This document shows, one piece after another, positions 1-10,671 of a stretch of DNA of 64,000 nucleotides (its first letter is position 1; every line of letters starts with the position of its first letter). The translations under genes and the position numbers were made by a program. Source of the DNA: Stomorhina lunata. Its lineage: Eukaryota > Arthropoda > Insecta > Diptera > Rhiniidae. The notes beneath the pieces are model-generated. The model was not told where the DNA came from. It searched no databases and saw only the letters and a list, made by a program, of their open reading frames with translations. Where the stretch lies: contig OW121743.1 of assembly GCA_933228675.1 (NCBI GenBank), positions 114,253,781 through 114,317,780 on the forward strand. The letters are read 5' to 3'.

Positions 1-1170
1 TTATAGAGAAAACTTTTGATAAAAAATTGTATATAGAGAAAATCATCAATGAAAAATTTTATAGCGAAAATTTTCGATAAAAAAATTTTGTGTAGAAAAT
101 TTTCGATGAGAAATTTTATATAGAAAGTTTTCGATGAAAAATTTTATATGGAAAATTTTCGATAAGATATTTTATATAGAAAATTTTCAAAGAAAAAGTT
201 TTATATAGAAAATTCTGGATGAAAAACTTTATATAGAAAATTCTGGATAAAAAATTGTATATAGAAAATTGTTGATGAAAAATTTTATATAGAATTTTTG
301 CGATGAAAAAATTTTATATAGAAAATTTTCGATGAAAAAATTTTATATACAAAATTTTCAATGAAAAAATTTTATAGATAACATTTTCAATGAAAAAAAT
401 TTAGAGATAAAGTTTTCGCTGAAAAAATTTTTGATGAAAAATTTTTTAGAGAAAATTTTCGATAAAAAATTTTATATAGAAAATTTTCGAAGCAAAATTT
501 TATATAAAAAATTTTTGATAAAAAAAATTATATAGAAAATTTTTAATGAAAAAATTTTCAATGAAAAAATTTTTAATAGGAAATTTTTGATAAAAAAATT
601 TTTAATAGAAAATTTTTGATAAAAAATTTTTTATAGAAAATTTTTGATGAAAAATTTTATATAGAATTTTTTCGATGAAAAAATTTTATATAGAAAATTT
701 TCGATGAAAAAATTTTATATAGAAAATTTTCGATGAAAAAATTTTATATAGAAAATTTTCAATGAAAAATTTTTTTATATATAAAGTTTATAGATAAAGT
801 TTTCGCTGAAAAAATTTTTGATGAAAAAATTTATATAGAAAATTTTTGATGAAAAAATTTATATAGAAAATTTTTGATAAAAAAATTTTTAATAGAAAAT
901 TTTTGATAAAAAATTTTATATGGAAAATTTGTTATGAAAAACTTTATATAGAAAATTTTTGATAAAAAATTTTATATTGAAAATATTGCGATGAAAAATT
1001 TTGTATAGAAAAATTTTGATAAAAAATTTTTTGTAGAAAAATTTGATAAAAAATTTTATATAGAAAGTTCTTGATACAAAAATATTATATAGAAAAATTT
1101 CGATAAAAATTTTATAAAGAAAATTGTTGATAAAAAAAATTTTATATAGAAAAATTTCAATGATTGTTTC
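1..1170. repeat. AT-rich minisatellite, ~29 bp unit
   Basis: About forty imperfect tandem units of roughly 29 bp, of the form TATAGAAAATTTTCGATG followed by an A-run, a T-run and ATA. Units are best kept near 670-760 and drift elsewhere by single-base changes and A/T-run length. The array enters the window already in progress, so its true start is upstream. The unit closely resembles the one at 30465-31300, outside the foldback structure, although the two lie 29 kb apart. It also belongs to the wider group of ~30 bp repeats with a CTATAGAAAA-type core. No coding content; open frames here are by-products of the repeat. Confidence 0.9.
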
Positions 1171-2246
1171 ACTAATGTAGTACGAAATATTAGAGATTCG
1201 ACGAAACGAATTTCATAAAAAGGGAGAACAAAAAATTGTCCCCTTAAAATACCTTTTAGAATAATTAAAAAAAAATCCAATACTTCAAACAAATTAAAAT
1301 TTATTACACTTTCAACATGTTTAAATCTTCTCGTTCTTCTTTATCTTCCAATATTCCTAAAATGTATCCACATTATCTTGGAGGCCACCATCATAGAATT
1401 ACAGAAGTTCAGTCAGCTATCACAATTAACAATCTTGGCCACCCTGTCGATGCTTTGGAAACACTTACTACAACTCCCTGCCAGCCTGCTTGCCTTCTTG
1501 GTTGTCTGTCAGCCAGTGTCAGTCAGCCGATTGAATGGATGGCTTCAAATTGTAATGAATTTACTCGAGTATGTTTTACAAAGAGTTCATTAGAGAAGTT
1601 TAAAGTTACATTAGAAGAGCTTCATCATAATGAGGATCTCGCAAAACTGTTAAATGTTAGAAAGTTTATTAAAGTTTATTGTGATTTTTACCGCAAGGTG
1701 ATCAAATGTACGCACAATGACTTTTTTTGAACTTCTTTCTCAATTTTCTTTACAATCTTTCGTTCTCTCCTTTCTCATCTCTTTCCTTTTTTTTTTTTTT
1801 TGCTGGGGCGAAGCAAAATTGTCAATGATGCGTAGGATCAGTTACAGAATGTTGCCAGTACTTTGGAAGACGACAACGATGAAGATCATGATGACAATGA
1901 TGTTGGAAAAATGTTCCCCTTTTTAAGTTTCGTCTTGTGATCGCAAAGCGCGTGTTGCTTGTTTGTGTTCTAGAGAAGAAGCCCTTCTTTTGCTTGACTT
2001 TTTTATTCCAGGTTTTTTTGTAATTTTTTTTTTTTTTTTTAATGCGTACCCATGCATGGTAAAGTATTCTCTAGTTACACCAACTTTTTCTTTTGTTTTT
2101 GCATACGAGGGATCAAGTTAGAAAATGTGTTAACCCTTAAAAGTCTTACAAAAGTTCGGAAACAATAAAAGGCATAAATCGATTAAAAAATTAGCAAGTT
2201 AGGCTAGGTTTTTTTTGCAGTTTTTTTTTTTTAGACTTACTTGGAT
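1171..2246. other. Unassigned stretch with an unrecognised 137-codon open frame
   Basis: The only notable open frame is 1317-1730 (+), 137 codons. It contains a stretch rich in Ser, Thr and Cys, and its C-terminal third is rich in Lys, Glu and Leu. I recognise no domain, no signal peptide and no splice context supporting it. It is followed by long T-runs (1730-1810 and 2020-2040). GC content over 1440-1550 is higher than in the surroundings, which is why it is worth noting. It could be a chance frame, a decayed exon or an orphan gene. Nothing else is visible here apart from homopolymer tracts. Confidence 0.2.
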
Positions 2247-2510
2247 TTAAAAAAGGGTTTTTCAAAAATTTTTGGGAGGTCAAATATTTAATCAAAAAGT
2301 TTTACTGTAGTGTATTGCACTAAGATCCCAATTTATTACAATTATTTATTTTTGTAATAAATAGTTTTTTGATAAAACCAAAAAATGTTGGTGGGGAAAC
2401 CTTTCCTCGACTCGTTTCAATGGTTGGTTGCTCATCAGGAGAATTATCCCTAATTCTTGACATATATCTTATTTTAGGGACAGTATAAATACGAATTATT
2501 ATTGTGTCAA
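2247..2510 (+). repeat. Interspersed repeat family R1, copy 1 (near full length)
   Basis: This copy shares long blocks with four others in the window: copy 2 at 2713-2862, copy 3 at 14521-14761, copy 4 at 19611-19690 and copy 5 at 50316-50526. Shared landmarks in order are GTGTATTGCACTAAGAT, an ATTACAAT/ATTGTAAT hairpin, TTGATAAAACCAAAAAATG, GGTGGGGAAACCTTTCCTCG and GGGACAG near the end. On the complementary strand an open frame of 64 codons spans most of it, but the other copies do not preserve it. No terminal inverted repeat is convincing. It behaves like a short non-autonomous element of about 240-265 bp. The family name R1 is only my label and is not the R1 retrotransposon. Confidence 0.75.
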
Positions 2511-2712
2511 ACAAATATCAACATAAAGCGAAGATTATCATCTGAACACAAACATACAAACATTTTTCAGTTTTATCTTTTCTTTATTTCCCACACTTTT
2601 GTTGTTGCTTTGTTGGCGACTAAGACAAAAATGCTATAAAGGGGATTCAAAAAAAGATTTAAATAAACAGAAGTTTATTTTAAAACTTGGCACAGGTGCA
2701 GTCGTATATTTA

Positions 2713-2862
2713 TTAAAAAGGGGTTTTTAAAAAATTTTGGAACTCCAAACGTTTAATCAAAAAGTTTTACTGCAGTGTATTGCACTAAGATCCCAATTTA
2801 TTACAATTATTTATTATTGTAATAAATAGTTTTTTGATAAAACCAAAAAATGTTGGTGGGAA
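2713..2862 (+). repeat. Repeat family R1, copy 2 (truncated)
   Basis: Matches the first ~150 bp of copy 1, which begins 466 bp away in the same orientation, including GTGTATTGCACTAAGAT, the ATTACAAT hairpin and TTGATAAAACCAAAAAATG. Homology stops just after GGTGGGAAAA, so the distal part with GGAAACCTTTCCTCG is missing. Two same-strand copies this close could be a local duplication or independent insertions. Confidence 0.75.
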
Positions 2863-4443
2863 AATCATAGATTTTTCTTTTTTTTTCAGTTATCTAATAA
2901 GTAAGTAGTTCGGTTTCAATATTTTATTACATGTTATCAAGCTTCTGAGTCTGTCGTCTGTCTTACCGCTTGACTTCCGATCATTACGGTCACTAGTAAA
3001 GATATATTGGGTCTTGATTGTAGCCCCATTTGTCTGGAATTTATACAAAGACAACCAACTATTTAGGCACCTCCAACTGCCCTCTCTTGCAGTTAGAGGT
3101 GCCTAGAGGCATATCAATAGATTGTAGTGAGTTAGTTAGAATTACCAATACCCTGAGACGACACATAATAAAAATTCCATTCTCTCTACAATCCTTGCAA
3201 GACCACTTTAACCCCTTTCCATCACTTAAAGGTTAACGGTGCGCCAAACGACATGCAAAATACCAGTTGTAAAGTTGAGACTTTTCAAGTCTGTACAATT
3301 TTACACATGACTGATGACATGTATGATGATCGATCTTGTGTTGTACACGTACATACGATTTACGTTTAATACATCGTACATCATACATACGTTCCTTTGC
3401 CAGTTCCTTCATACTCGAATACGTACAAAATTCATGTAATTGAAAAAAATACTCGTTGATACTTGCGCACACACTTGGACTCTTCATATTCGACATTAGG
3501 TCGTTCATTGTTGACAATTTAGACTTAAGTTAAGCTTGTGATCAACCGATGTTAATGTGATGTCCATGTGTCCTACTGTACGTTTGGCATCAAGTTGCTA
3601 TTATATAAAAAAAATAATATGGAATAAAAAATTTACGCAAATTTTGTTTGTGTTGTATGAAGTCGGGATTGAATTTATGTTCCAATAATTCAGCATCTGT
3701 AGCTAAGGTTTCAAGATGTTTTATTAATCAGGGTTTAAAGTTAAACTTTTAACGTTGGGATTAAGAAACTGGGATTAATAATTCAGTTTCACATAGAGAG
3801 TTTATTTGGCAAATAATTCACGTTGGAATAAATTCGAGCACGTGTGTGTACCTTAGCTTTCTTTCATTGGATATCGACTACATTAGTTGTTTCAAAAGTA
3901 GAGTAATACCTGTATACTCTCTTTTTTATGGGACTTTTCAAATAGACCATATGGCAAATCAATGTATGGAAGTGCAACATCTTTATATTAGATTGTTTAG
4001 GAAATAAAAAATGATATCTTAAACAACTCCTACTTCAATCAAAGATCTTGCGTTTTCAGAAATACAACAAGCTTTCGAGTAAGTTCCGGAAATTCTGATC
4101 GAATATACTCTAATTTAAAATAATATTCTATAACTCCAAAAGGTGGTTTAACATATCAAATCTCAATTTGATAACCGTGGTCCCCATTTATCATTCCAAT
4201 CGGAAACCATTGGTTCCAAAGGTCTTACCAGTAAAGGAATATTACACCATACTTATGACGCAGTTGCTTTTCGGATTTCATTGGAGATATCATCCAAACT
4301 TTAGTATCACATATTTAGAATTTCCCGATGCATGCCGGGATAAATTTTCGAATGAAAAAGGCTACATGATCCTTTAAATCCATAATGAAAAACATTCATA
4401 GGTTCGCAAGAAGTTCGCATGAAATTTTTATTTGTAGGAACAC
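2863..4443. other. Low-information stretch, no gene recognised
   Basis: Short open frames occur at 3030-3236 (+), 3233-3517 (-) and 4168-4377 (+). None has a recognisable domain, a neighbouring promoter or plausible splice sites, and I do not call them genes. The 3064-3105 segment forms a strong 17 bp stem (described separately). 3300-3400 is rich in TACAT/GTACA motifs. The rest is unremarkable AT-rich DNA. Confidence 0.5.
3064..3105. other. Short strong hairpin, 17 bp stem with 8 nt loop
   Basis: Arms 3064-3080 and 3089-3105 are reverse complements over 17 bp with one mismatch that would be G:U in one RNA strand. The loop is CCTCTCTT. The stem core is GGCACCTCYAACTGC. It is too short for a normal fly pre-microRNA. 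It may be a decayed element end or a chance structure. Confidence 0.6.
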
Positions 4444-4760
4444 AAGGTAAAGTCACGATATTAAGAGTGTGAGTATTTGTTGGATACTTCACTCAGTGAA
4501 AATATGATGTGTTCTTGTTTTGAGTTATTGTAAATAACTCCGGACGCGGTTCGAAGGACCATATCGGAACACAACACAATTTTAGAGTATAGTATTCTAA
4601 AAAGGTAAAGTCACGATATTAAGAGTGTGAGTATTTGTAGGACACATCACTCAGTGATAATATGATGTGTTCTTGTTTTAAGTTATTGTAAGTACCTCCA
4701 GATCCGGTTCGTAGGACCATGTCGGAACACGACACGATATTTAGAGTGTGCGTATCCTAC
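4444..4760 (+). repeat. 158 bp tandem duplication with GGTTCGAAGGACC motif
   Basis: Two adjacent copies begin with AAGGTAAAGTCACGATATTA, at 4444 and 4602, and both contain ATATGATGTGTTCTTGTTTT and then a CGGTTCGAAGGACCAT-like motif (4553 and about 4708). They differ at scattered positions, so the duplication is not recent. The GGTTCGAAGGACC motif recurs five times near 62.3-63.7 kb and once near 58.24 kb, so this is probably an outlying piece of that family. Confidence 0.75.
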
Positions 4761-4780
4761 AAATACTTACTTTCTTAAAT

Positions 4781-5200
4781 GGCCTATATTTACAACCTGT
4801 TAAGGTCAAAGACCGATCATATTTTAGAAATCTATGAGCTTCGATCTTGTGCGAATATTCTCTAATTGCGTAGGCCAAGCTTTGAAAGATTTTTTTTCCT
4901 ACTCGGCCTTTTTCGGACGTCCTTTTTTAACATTTAGGTTAACGTTTTTATGCTAAATTTAGCTTTTTTCCAGGAGTGGGTTACTAGCCCGACGTAATAA
5001 CCCATATTTTTATCGTTCTAATGGGAAAACTCGCGGCACATGTTAGCTAACTACATTTACGGGTGTTAACGTAGTTATCCGGGTGATACCATGAGGAGGT
5101 CAGTGTCCACAGTTGAGATGAAGGACAACCAAGATAAGTCTATGCTTACCAAGTTAAGACTAACCTGAACCGTTGCTTTGTATCCATCATCCCTTACATC
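4781..5200 (-). repeat. SINE-like element with LINE-derived 3' tail, copy A
   Basis: Read on the minus strand, it begins with TGTAAGGGATGATGGATAC, passes GGACACTGACCTCCTCATGG and ATCACCCGG, and ends in a tail of about 150 bp. The tail includes CAAAGCTTGGCCTA, GCACAAGATCGAAG and TTTGACCTTAACAGGTTGTA. The same tail ends the RTE-like LINE at 54705-55985. Copies B (11406-11745) and C (56829-57252) have the same head-plus-tail structure. The shared tail suggests a non-autonomous element mobilised by that LINE (inference). I cannot see clear Pol III boxes in the head. Confidence 0.65.
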
Positions 5201-6584
5201 ACCCATCTTACAGATACCCATACTTTAAATAAAGTGCGGAAAATCGGGTTGGAACAACAGACTTAATATCTCTTGGTCCCTCATGAACCGTTAGAAAAAG
5301 ATTGATTAAATATGGAAAAATTCGGATACCAAAATGGAACATCTCACAATTATTAATGGAAACATCCTACAAGGACCCCAATTTAAAAGTATGCGAAACA
5401 TCCGAATCACCGTATGTTTGATTGACACTCGAAGTTTTTTGTTTATATTTCAAGATTAAATTTTACTTTTAACTCCCTAGAAACCGACCCTTACCCATTG
5501 TCTGTCTGTTTATTATATTCTTCTACTTCTTTCTTTCAACCGCTCTGATCTTCGAGTTGACATCATCAACGACAACTCCTTCTCCTTTTTCAAAAGCCAT
5601 AAAGTTACAAACAATCAATGAGTTGATTGTTGTAGGGCTTCACGAAATCTTAAAATAAACTGAATCCAGTGTGAGGAGTTAAGAGTTGAAATAAGCAAAA
5701 TATTATGATTTCAAAATGTATTAAATAAAAAACAAAATTCTTACTTAAACATTGGCAAACACCATCTTTTTAAATATGTACATTTATAGTTACTACATAG
5801 AGTTTTCTGTGGCAGAATTTTTCTCAAACACCCCTACACTTGCAGCAGTGAAGCGACATGGATGAGTGTGTTCACTGGATTGTAAAATATTTCGTGTTAG
5901 TTTAGGCGCGTTGCTTAAGGTCTACACTATATAATAAATATTAAGGGAGATGGTCGGAAAAGTTCTTTAAAATAAGCTTCAAAGTTTCTCAGATATGTTC
6001 TATAAACATGGGTTACAAATGATCAAATTAAATGGGTGCCCTAATTAGCCTCAACCCTTATAAAATTGTATATCGTTATGCCATTATTCCAGCAGACTTA
6101 CAACATAATGCCAATTTAAACTACCATGGCTGATTCAGATCGATACGAGCTACCTAAAGTTATCTTATTTTCATATGAAATCGGGAATCTTCTTCCTTCT
6201 TAAAACTTGAACGTATTGCCTATCTCAGACTACTAATAAATCCAATTTTATTTTCTAATTGACAGCACTCCAAAAACAAAGGTAAATCTTTTAAACTGTG
6301 CTTTATTCATTGGTTAGCAAACGGAAATCGTAGATCTACTAATTTATAAGACATAGCTTGTACTAAGACAAAACCTAAATTCGACGAATTTGAACGCCAA
6401 ATGCTTTAAAGTCATTCTGGACTACAAACTGGAGAATTAACATTTAATCTAGCATGTCTAAAGCCTAGATGTCACTCTACTCATGTAGAAGACCTTTAGG
6501 TAATGTATGAAGGCTTTACTTCTGCTAATAAAGTTAGGTTCTTCGAGTCGGTCGAAAAGTCTACTAATTTATTGTGCCTTTTTT
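5201..6584. other. No feature recognised
   Basis: AT-rich DNA without long open frames, tandem structure or recognisable element ends on either strand. Confidence 0.5.
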
Positions 6585-6778
6585 TCTTCTGTTAAAATTT
6601 CCATATCTACTTTCTAAGGCCCTTTAATGGCTTAACATATAGTCCTCAATTCTGTAATCATGATAGACGCTATCGAAACGTGGCCTCCTCCACATATAGG
6701 CCATGACAATCTTCTAAATAAACGCTACAATGTGACTACTCAACACCCACTACTCTCTTTGACTGATATTTTAATTTG
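6585..6778 (+). repeat. Segment homologous to 11025-11240 (left of the mariner insertion)
   Basis: TCTGTTAAAATTTCCATATC, then CTTAACATATAGTCC and CTATCGAAACGTGGCCTCC, match 11022 onward with substitutions and short gaps. The homology resumes beyond the 800 bp mariner insertion at 7583-7757, with GGTACAAAATGGGCTTC. So this was one continuous repeat before the mariner element landed in it. Confidence 0.6.
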
Positions 6779-6884
6779 TACAGGGTGGCCCAGAAAGACC
6801 GAAGTGGTGTAACTTTTTATTTAAGAGATATTTTTTTAATTTTTTTTTTTTAAATACATTAAATTTATGGGGAATATTTTTGGA

Positions 6885-7470
6885 TTAGTTATTAAAAATG
6901 ATATCCCGCAAGTGGTGGCCATATTCTGCTTCGCACAAATGTGCTCTTTCCAACACATTTTCCATGACCTTTCGCAAAACTTCCGGTGGTATGTTGTTAA
7001 TTTCTTCTCGAATATTGGTTTTTAACTCCTGGAACGACTTGACTATGCTGGAAATAAATTGCATAGTCAAGTCGTTGCTGGTAATCTGTTGGTTTCAATT
7101 CTTGGACAAGTTGAATTTTGTATGGAAACAATCCTATGGTGTGCAAAATTCGCTGCAGCGACGTTCTTGAGAGGCCCAGTTGTGACGAACGTCTCCTGGT
7201 TGATGTTTCTGGTTCCTCCCGAATACTCTCCTGTACCACTTGAATATTGTCAGCCGTGTGGACAGTTCGGTGTCTGCCGGGACCAGGAAGGTTCCTTACT
7301 GCTCCTTGTTCTCGAAAATTTGCAACCAGACGGTTTATTGTTGACTGAGAGGGTGCAACCCGCACATTAAATTGACGACGGTATGCACGCTGAGTCAACA
7401 CAATGGACCGTTGATTTGAAAAGTAAATTTCAACAATTTGGGCACGTTCTTCAATTGTGTATTGCTCCAT
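6885..7470 (-). pseudogene. Mariner-type transposase, catalytic core deleted
   Basis: The N-terminal part starts at the ATG at 7470-7468. It is a helix-turn-helix DNA-binding region of the kind found at the front of insect mariner-like transposases, with motifs IEERAQIVEIYF, APSQSTINRLVANF, GPGRHRT and SQLGLSRTSLQRIL. Reading continues to about 7075 (LDYAIYF) and then runs out of homology, stopping at 6997. The family's C-terminus (FQELKTNIREEINNIPPEVL, then a HHLRDIIF end) is present from about 7035 to 6885 in another frame. The whole DDE/D domain with WFQQDGA- and WPPRSPDL-type motifs is absent. A full protein would be roughly 350 residues; about half remains. It is not functional as a transposase, though a truncated DNA-binding product is conceivable. 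Confidence 0.88.
7033..7076. repeat. Perfect 16 bp inverted repeat at the mariner deletion junction
   Basis: AACGACTTGACTATGC at 7033-7048 and GCATAGTCAAGTCGTT at 7061-7076 are exact reverse complements around a 12 nt loop. One arm is original transposase coding sequence (the QRLDYA region). The other sits exactly where the N-terminal reading frame loses homology and the C-terminal one begins. Confidence 0.9.
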
Positions 7471-7582
7471 TATAAATTATCCAAGTCTTCTTTACAAAAT
7501 ACTGAAAAGAAAAGAAAAAAAAATTATAATAAAAAAGTTATAAGGAATTCACACCACTTCGGTCTTTCTGGGCCACCCTGTA

Positions 7583-7757
7583 CTTATTTGGAGGTACAAA
7601 ATGGGCTTCCAGAGACTTACACGGACAGGCCTTAGTCGAAGAAGGAAGCGGTGGGAGGGTCTTTTTCACAAAGCACTTAGAAAAGCAAATTTTTTTCCAA
7701 TCTTCCTGATCTTTGCAGTATTCTACACGCAGAAATAGCAGCTATATATAGCAATCA
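7583..7757 (+). repeat. Segment homologous to 11210-11340 (right of the mariner insertion)
   Basis: GGTACAAAATGGGCTTCC, ACGGACAGGCCT, CTTCCTGATCTTTGCAGT and ATTCTACA match the 11228-11325 region. It is the continuation of 6585-6778 across the mariner insertion. It ends where the Harbinger element begins. Confidence 0.6.
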
Positions 7758-8049
7758 GGGGGGTTATTATGTTTTTCTATTCGAATCGGAAAATTTACGA
7801 ATTCGTAAAAATGGGATTACATAGTACGATTTTCGGAAATTTATTTCCGAACGTTCGTAAATTAAGGGAATTTTTTAATCCCGTTCGGAAACCAAAAAAA
7901 TCCCCTTCGAAATTGCAACCATGTAGTACGAAAGCAAATGTCACATGTGTTGTTAACGTATGTAGATTTTTCGAATGCCATTTTGATTGCGGAAATTTCA
8001 TAGTTACTTTTTTTATATACATAAAGAAATTAAGAATACAGATTTGAAA

Positions 8050-9116
8050 ATGTAAGTATATAAAGTTAATATTTAGTAATTAAAAGCGTTTATTAAAGGC
8101 TTTGATTTAAAAATTATTTAAAGGGAAACGCCTAAAAAGAGTTTGTATACGAAGGCAAGACAATATGAAATAATGGTGGAATTTATGACATTACATGCGG
8201 ATTTGGCAAAAGGACACCTAAATGTTCCTAATGCCAAAAGCAAATGCAGAGAGTTATGGCAAAGGCTATCGGAAGATTTGAATGCTGCAGGTCCACCTTC
8301 ACATGAGGTAGAAAAGTGGAAAAAGGTATGTATAATATGCATTCATATACATAAATATGAATATTTTAGCTTATAACTTTTTTACACATGCATTCCAAGG
8401 TATGGGCGGATTATAAGCAACATATAAAGGTAAAGTCTCGCCGCAACAAAAATAGTATTTCTGGAACTGGAGGTGGACCGAGTAATTATTGTTCCCTTTC
8501 ACCACTGGAGCAAAAAGTTGCTGAACTGCTTGCAATTAATGAATGTATTGAAGGAATGAGTGGTACGAATAGATATGGAGCACAAATAAATATTCTTACT
8601 CCAACAAGCATTATAGACGCTGACCCAACTGAAGAAAACACAATACCTTGCAATAATTTAGAAGTAAACAATAGTGAGAAAACCTTAAATACACCATATA
8701 CTCCACATCGATATACCCGTGGTAGTTTGTCCAATAAGCAACCATTATTAGAAAAACAAGTAGAAAATCAAATAAAATATCAAGAAAATTCGATACAACT
8801 TTTAAAAAGCTGTGATGAAAACCAAAAAAAAATATTAACCGAATTAGACAAAATAAATATAAGTATTTCAACGGGCAATAAATACTTAAAACGGAACAGT
8901 GATGCAATGGAGCGCATGTACACGTTACAAAAAGAAAAGTTTGAATTTTTCAAGAAAAATGAAATGGAAAAAAATACACGGGCGGAACGTTTGTTTGATC
9001 TTAAGAAGGAGAAATTAGAATTTTTAAAGAAAAATCAATTGGAAGTAACGAAATGTAAAATTGCAAAATTAGAATTGAAGAAAAAAATTTTTGAATTAGA
9101 GAACAAGAAAATTTAA
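8050..9116 (+). CDS. Zeste/Myb-SANT-like DNA-binding protein of the Harbinger element
   Basis: Proposed exons: 8050-8051 (the AT of the start codon), 8124-8325 and 8400-9116, giving 306 residues. Introns 8052-8123 (GTAAGTATA donor) and 8326-8399 (GTATGT donor, AG acceptor) are 72 and 74 bp. Residues ~8-75 form a Myb/SANT-like domain of the type seen in Zeste and in many insect Harbinger partner proteins: YEIMVEFM, LAKGHLNV, CRELWQRLSEDLNAAGPP, then VEKWKK joined by splicing to VWADYKQHIK. The middle is low-complexity. The last ~120 residues are very Lys/Glu-rich and likely coiled coil. In characterised Harbinger systems this partner helps nuclear import and end recognition (family knowledge). 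If the split start is wrong, the first in-frame ATG is 8173 (289 residues). An AATAAA lies at 9336. Convergent with the transposase gene. Confidence 0.85.
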
Positions 9117-9396
9117 TTAATGTAAATATTGGGATTTTCTAATTTTCCTTTTGATTTTTTTTACAATACTATTATGAATTTTTTTATTTTTTTTTTTTTT
9201 GTTACGGTTGTTTGTTTATTTTTTAAATATACTCTTGTTATGAATTATATTTCTTTTTATGTTTTTAATATGTATATGTATGTAATTACAAATATTAATT
9301 AGCTCCAATGAATTAAAATGTTTATTCACGTTTCAAATAAATATTTTTATTTACATTAATATTTGATTTAAATAAGTTGTGATTTAATTATTTTAT

Positions 9397-10671
9397 TCAG
9401 TTTCTTATCATATTATTTTTTATTTCATTTCGAATACTTTTTGCTATATTGAGTAAATTTGTATCCAAATTACTTTCTGCATTGCTATAAAGTAGAGATA
9501 AAGATACAACTTCCTCAGTTTCCAAACTGTCACTTTGTATATTATACATCAAACAAATATTGTGTAGTGCACAACATACGTTTAGAATTTGGGCTGCTTT
9601 TTGTGGGGTGTAATGCAGTTCTCTCGCCGCCAAAAGGCAACGAAATCTTGCCTTTAGTACTCCAAAAGTTCTTTCTATAATTGATCTTCCTTTGGAATGT
9701 TGATCATTAAAAAATGCTTCATGGGAACTCTCAACAGCATTTCTGAATGGTGTCAAAATCCATGGTTCCAAGGGATAACCAGAATCACCTGCAAAATTAT
9801 ATGACTTATTTTGTAAGGTAATATTTCGAGTTTATATAAATATTTTACCAAGAATTCTAGTACCAGTATCTCCAGCTTGAAACATTCTTTTCAAATATTG
9901 CTTTTCTTCCGATAAATTCCAAATGTGAGAATCGTGACAAGCGCCTCCAAAACGTCCATTGATGGCCCTAATATACATTTCATGATCGCAAATCTAATAA
10001 AAAATGTTACGTTTTATAATAATTTGGCATATACATTTATGTTCTTTATTAAACCCTACCGCCATAGCATTTATACTGTGTTTAAGTTTTCTGTTAAAAT
10101 ATAAATGCTCATTGTTGTTTGGCCTTATTATTTGTATGTGGGTTCCATCCACTGCTCCAATAACTCCAGGTATTGCACATTTGCTGTAAAAAAACCTTTT
10201 TGCTTCCATTTTTTTCTCTTCGCTCATTCCGAAAACAATGTGTTTAGGACAAAGATTTTTTTCTATTGATTCACATACCTCCGACAAACAATTAGAAACA
10301 TATGATTGTGACATTCCCAACAGGCGGTCTTGCCCAATCTGATGTTGATAACCACCTTGCCCTAAAAATTTCAATGTGGATGCCAATTTCAACATAGGAG
10401 GAACGGCGCTTGATCTTTGTGGTGCTTTTAAGTCATTATTAATGGAGTTTAAGACGTACATAAATGCATCTTTATTGAGGCGAAAATTTTTTATAAATCT
10501 AAGAAATATTTTTGCGTTAAATTCAATCATGTACGAATCATTTTGAAAATATATTACTCACGAATTTTCACTAAGATTCATAATGTCAGATGTATCTCTT
10601 ATAAACTTTCTTTGCACTCTCTCTGGAACAAAATCATCTTCATCACTGTCCCACAATAAAACACAATCCAT
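9397..10671 (-). CDS. PIF/Harbinger DDE transposase (HARBI1-like), four exons, intact
   Basis: Exons 10671-10562, 10498-10060, 9993-9849 and 9788-9397 join to 1086 nt, 361 residues plus stop, close to the ~350 usual for HARBI1-type nucleases. Introns are 63, 66 and 60 bp, all GT-AG, and every junction keeps frame. The start ATG begins an acidic leader (MDCVLLWDSDEDDF); an N-terminal FIKNFRLNKDAF motif follows. The helical region contains GQGGYQHQIGQDRLLGMSQS. The DDE_Tnp_4 nuclease triad is visible: D154 in AVDGTHIQI, D233 in GDSGYPL and E270 in IERTFGVLKARFR, with HDSHIW before the second Asp. It should cut at the element's TIRs, partnered by the Myb-like protein. The TGA stop overlaps an AATAAA. 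No stop, frameshift or missing catalytic residue is visible. Splice sites are predictions from sequence only. Confidence 0.9.

Larger units (their letters stand above)
6781..7580. mobile_element. Deleted Tc1/mariner-type element with perfect 30 bp TIRs
   Basis: An 800 bp element flanked by TA on both sides (6779-6780 and 7581-7582), the expected mariner target duplication. The terminal inverted repeats are identical over 30 bp (6781-6810 and 7551-7580) and begin CAGGGTGGCCCAGAAAGACC. The interior holds the N-terminal part of a transposase gene and its C-terminal end, both read on the minus strand, while the catalytic middle is missing. At the join lies a perfect 16 bp inverted repeat. It cannot be autonomous, but its termini look usable by a related full-length copy. 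Perfect TIRs argue that the insertion is fairly recent. Confidence 0.92.

Noticed and set aside
1317..1730. 137-codon plus-strand open frame as a host gene
   Set aside because: No recognisable domain, no splice or promoter support, and bordered by homopolymer tracts. Kept only as a low-confidence note.
3233..3517. 94-codon minus-strand open frame
   Set aside because: Composition is ordinary, no motif is visible, and nothing around it suggests a gene.
6898..7370. Plus-strand open frames across the mariner element
   Set aside because: They are antisense shadows of the minus-strand transposase remnant.
7769..8047. 92-codon plus-strand open frame at the left end of the Harbinger element
   Set aside because: It begins inside the terminal inverted repeat and its sequence is explained by TIR and subterminal repeats, not by a protein.
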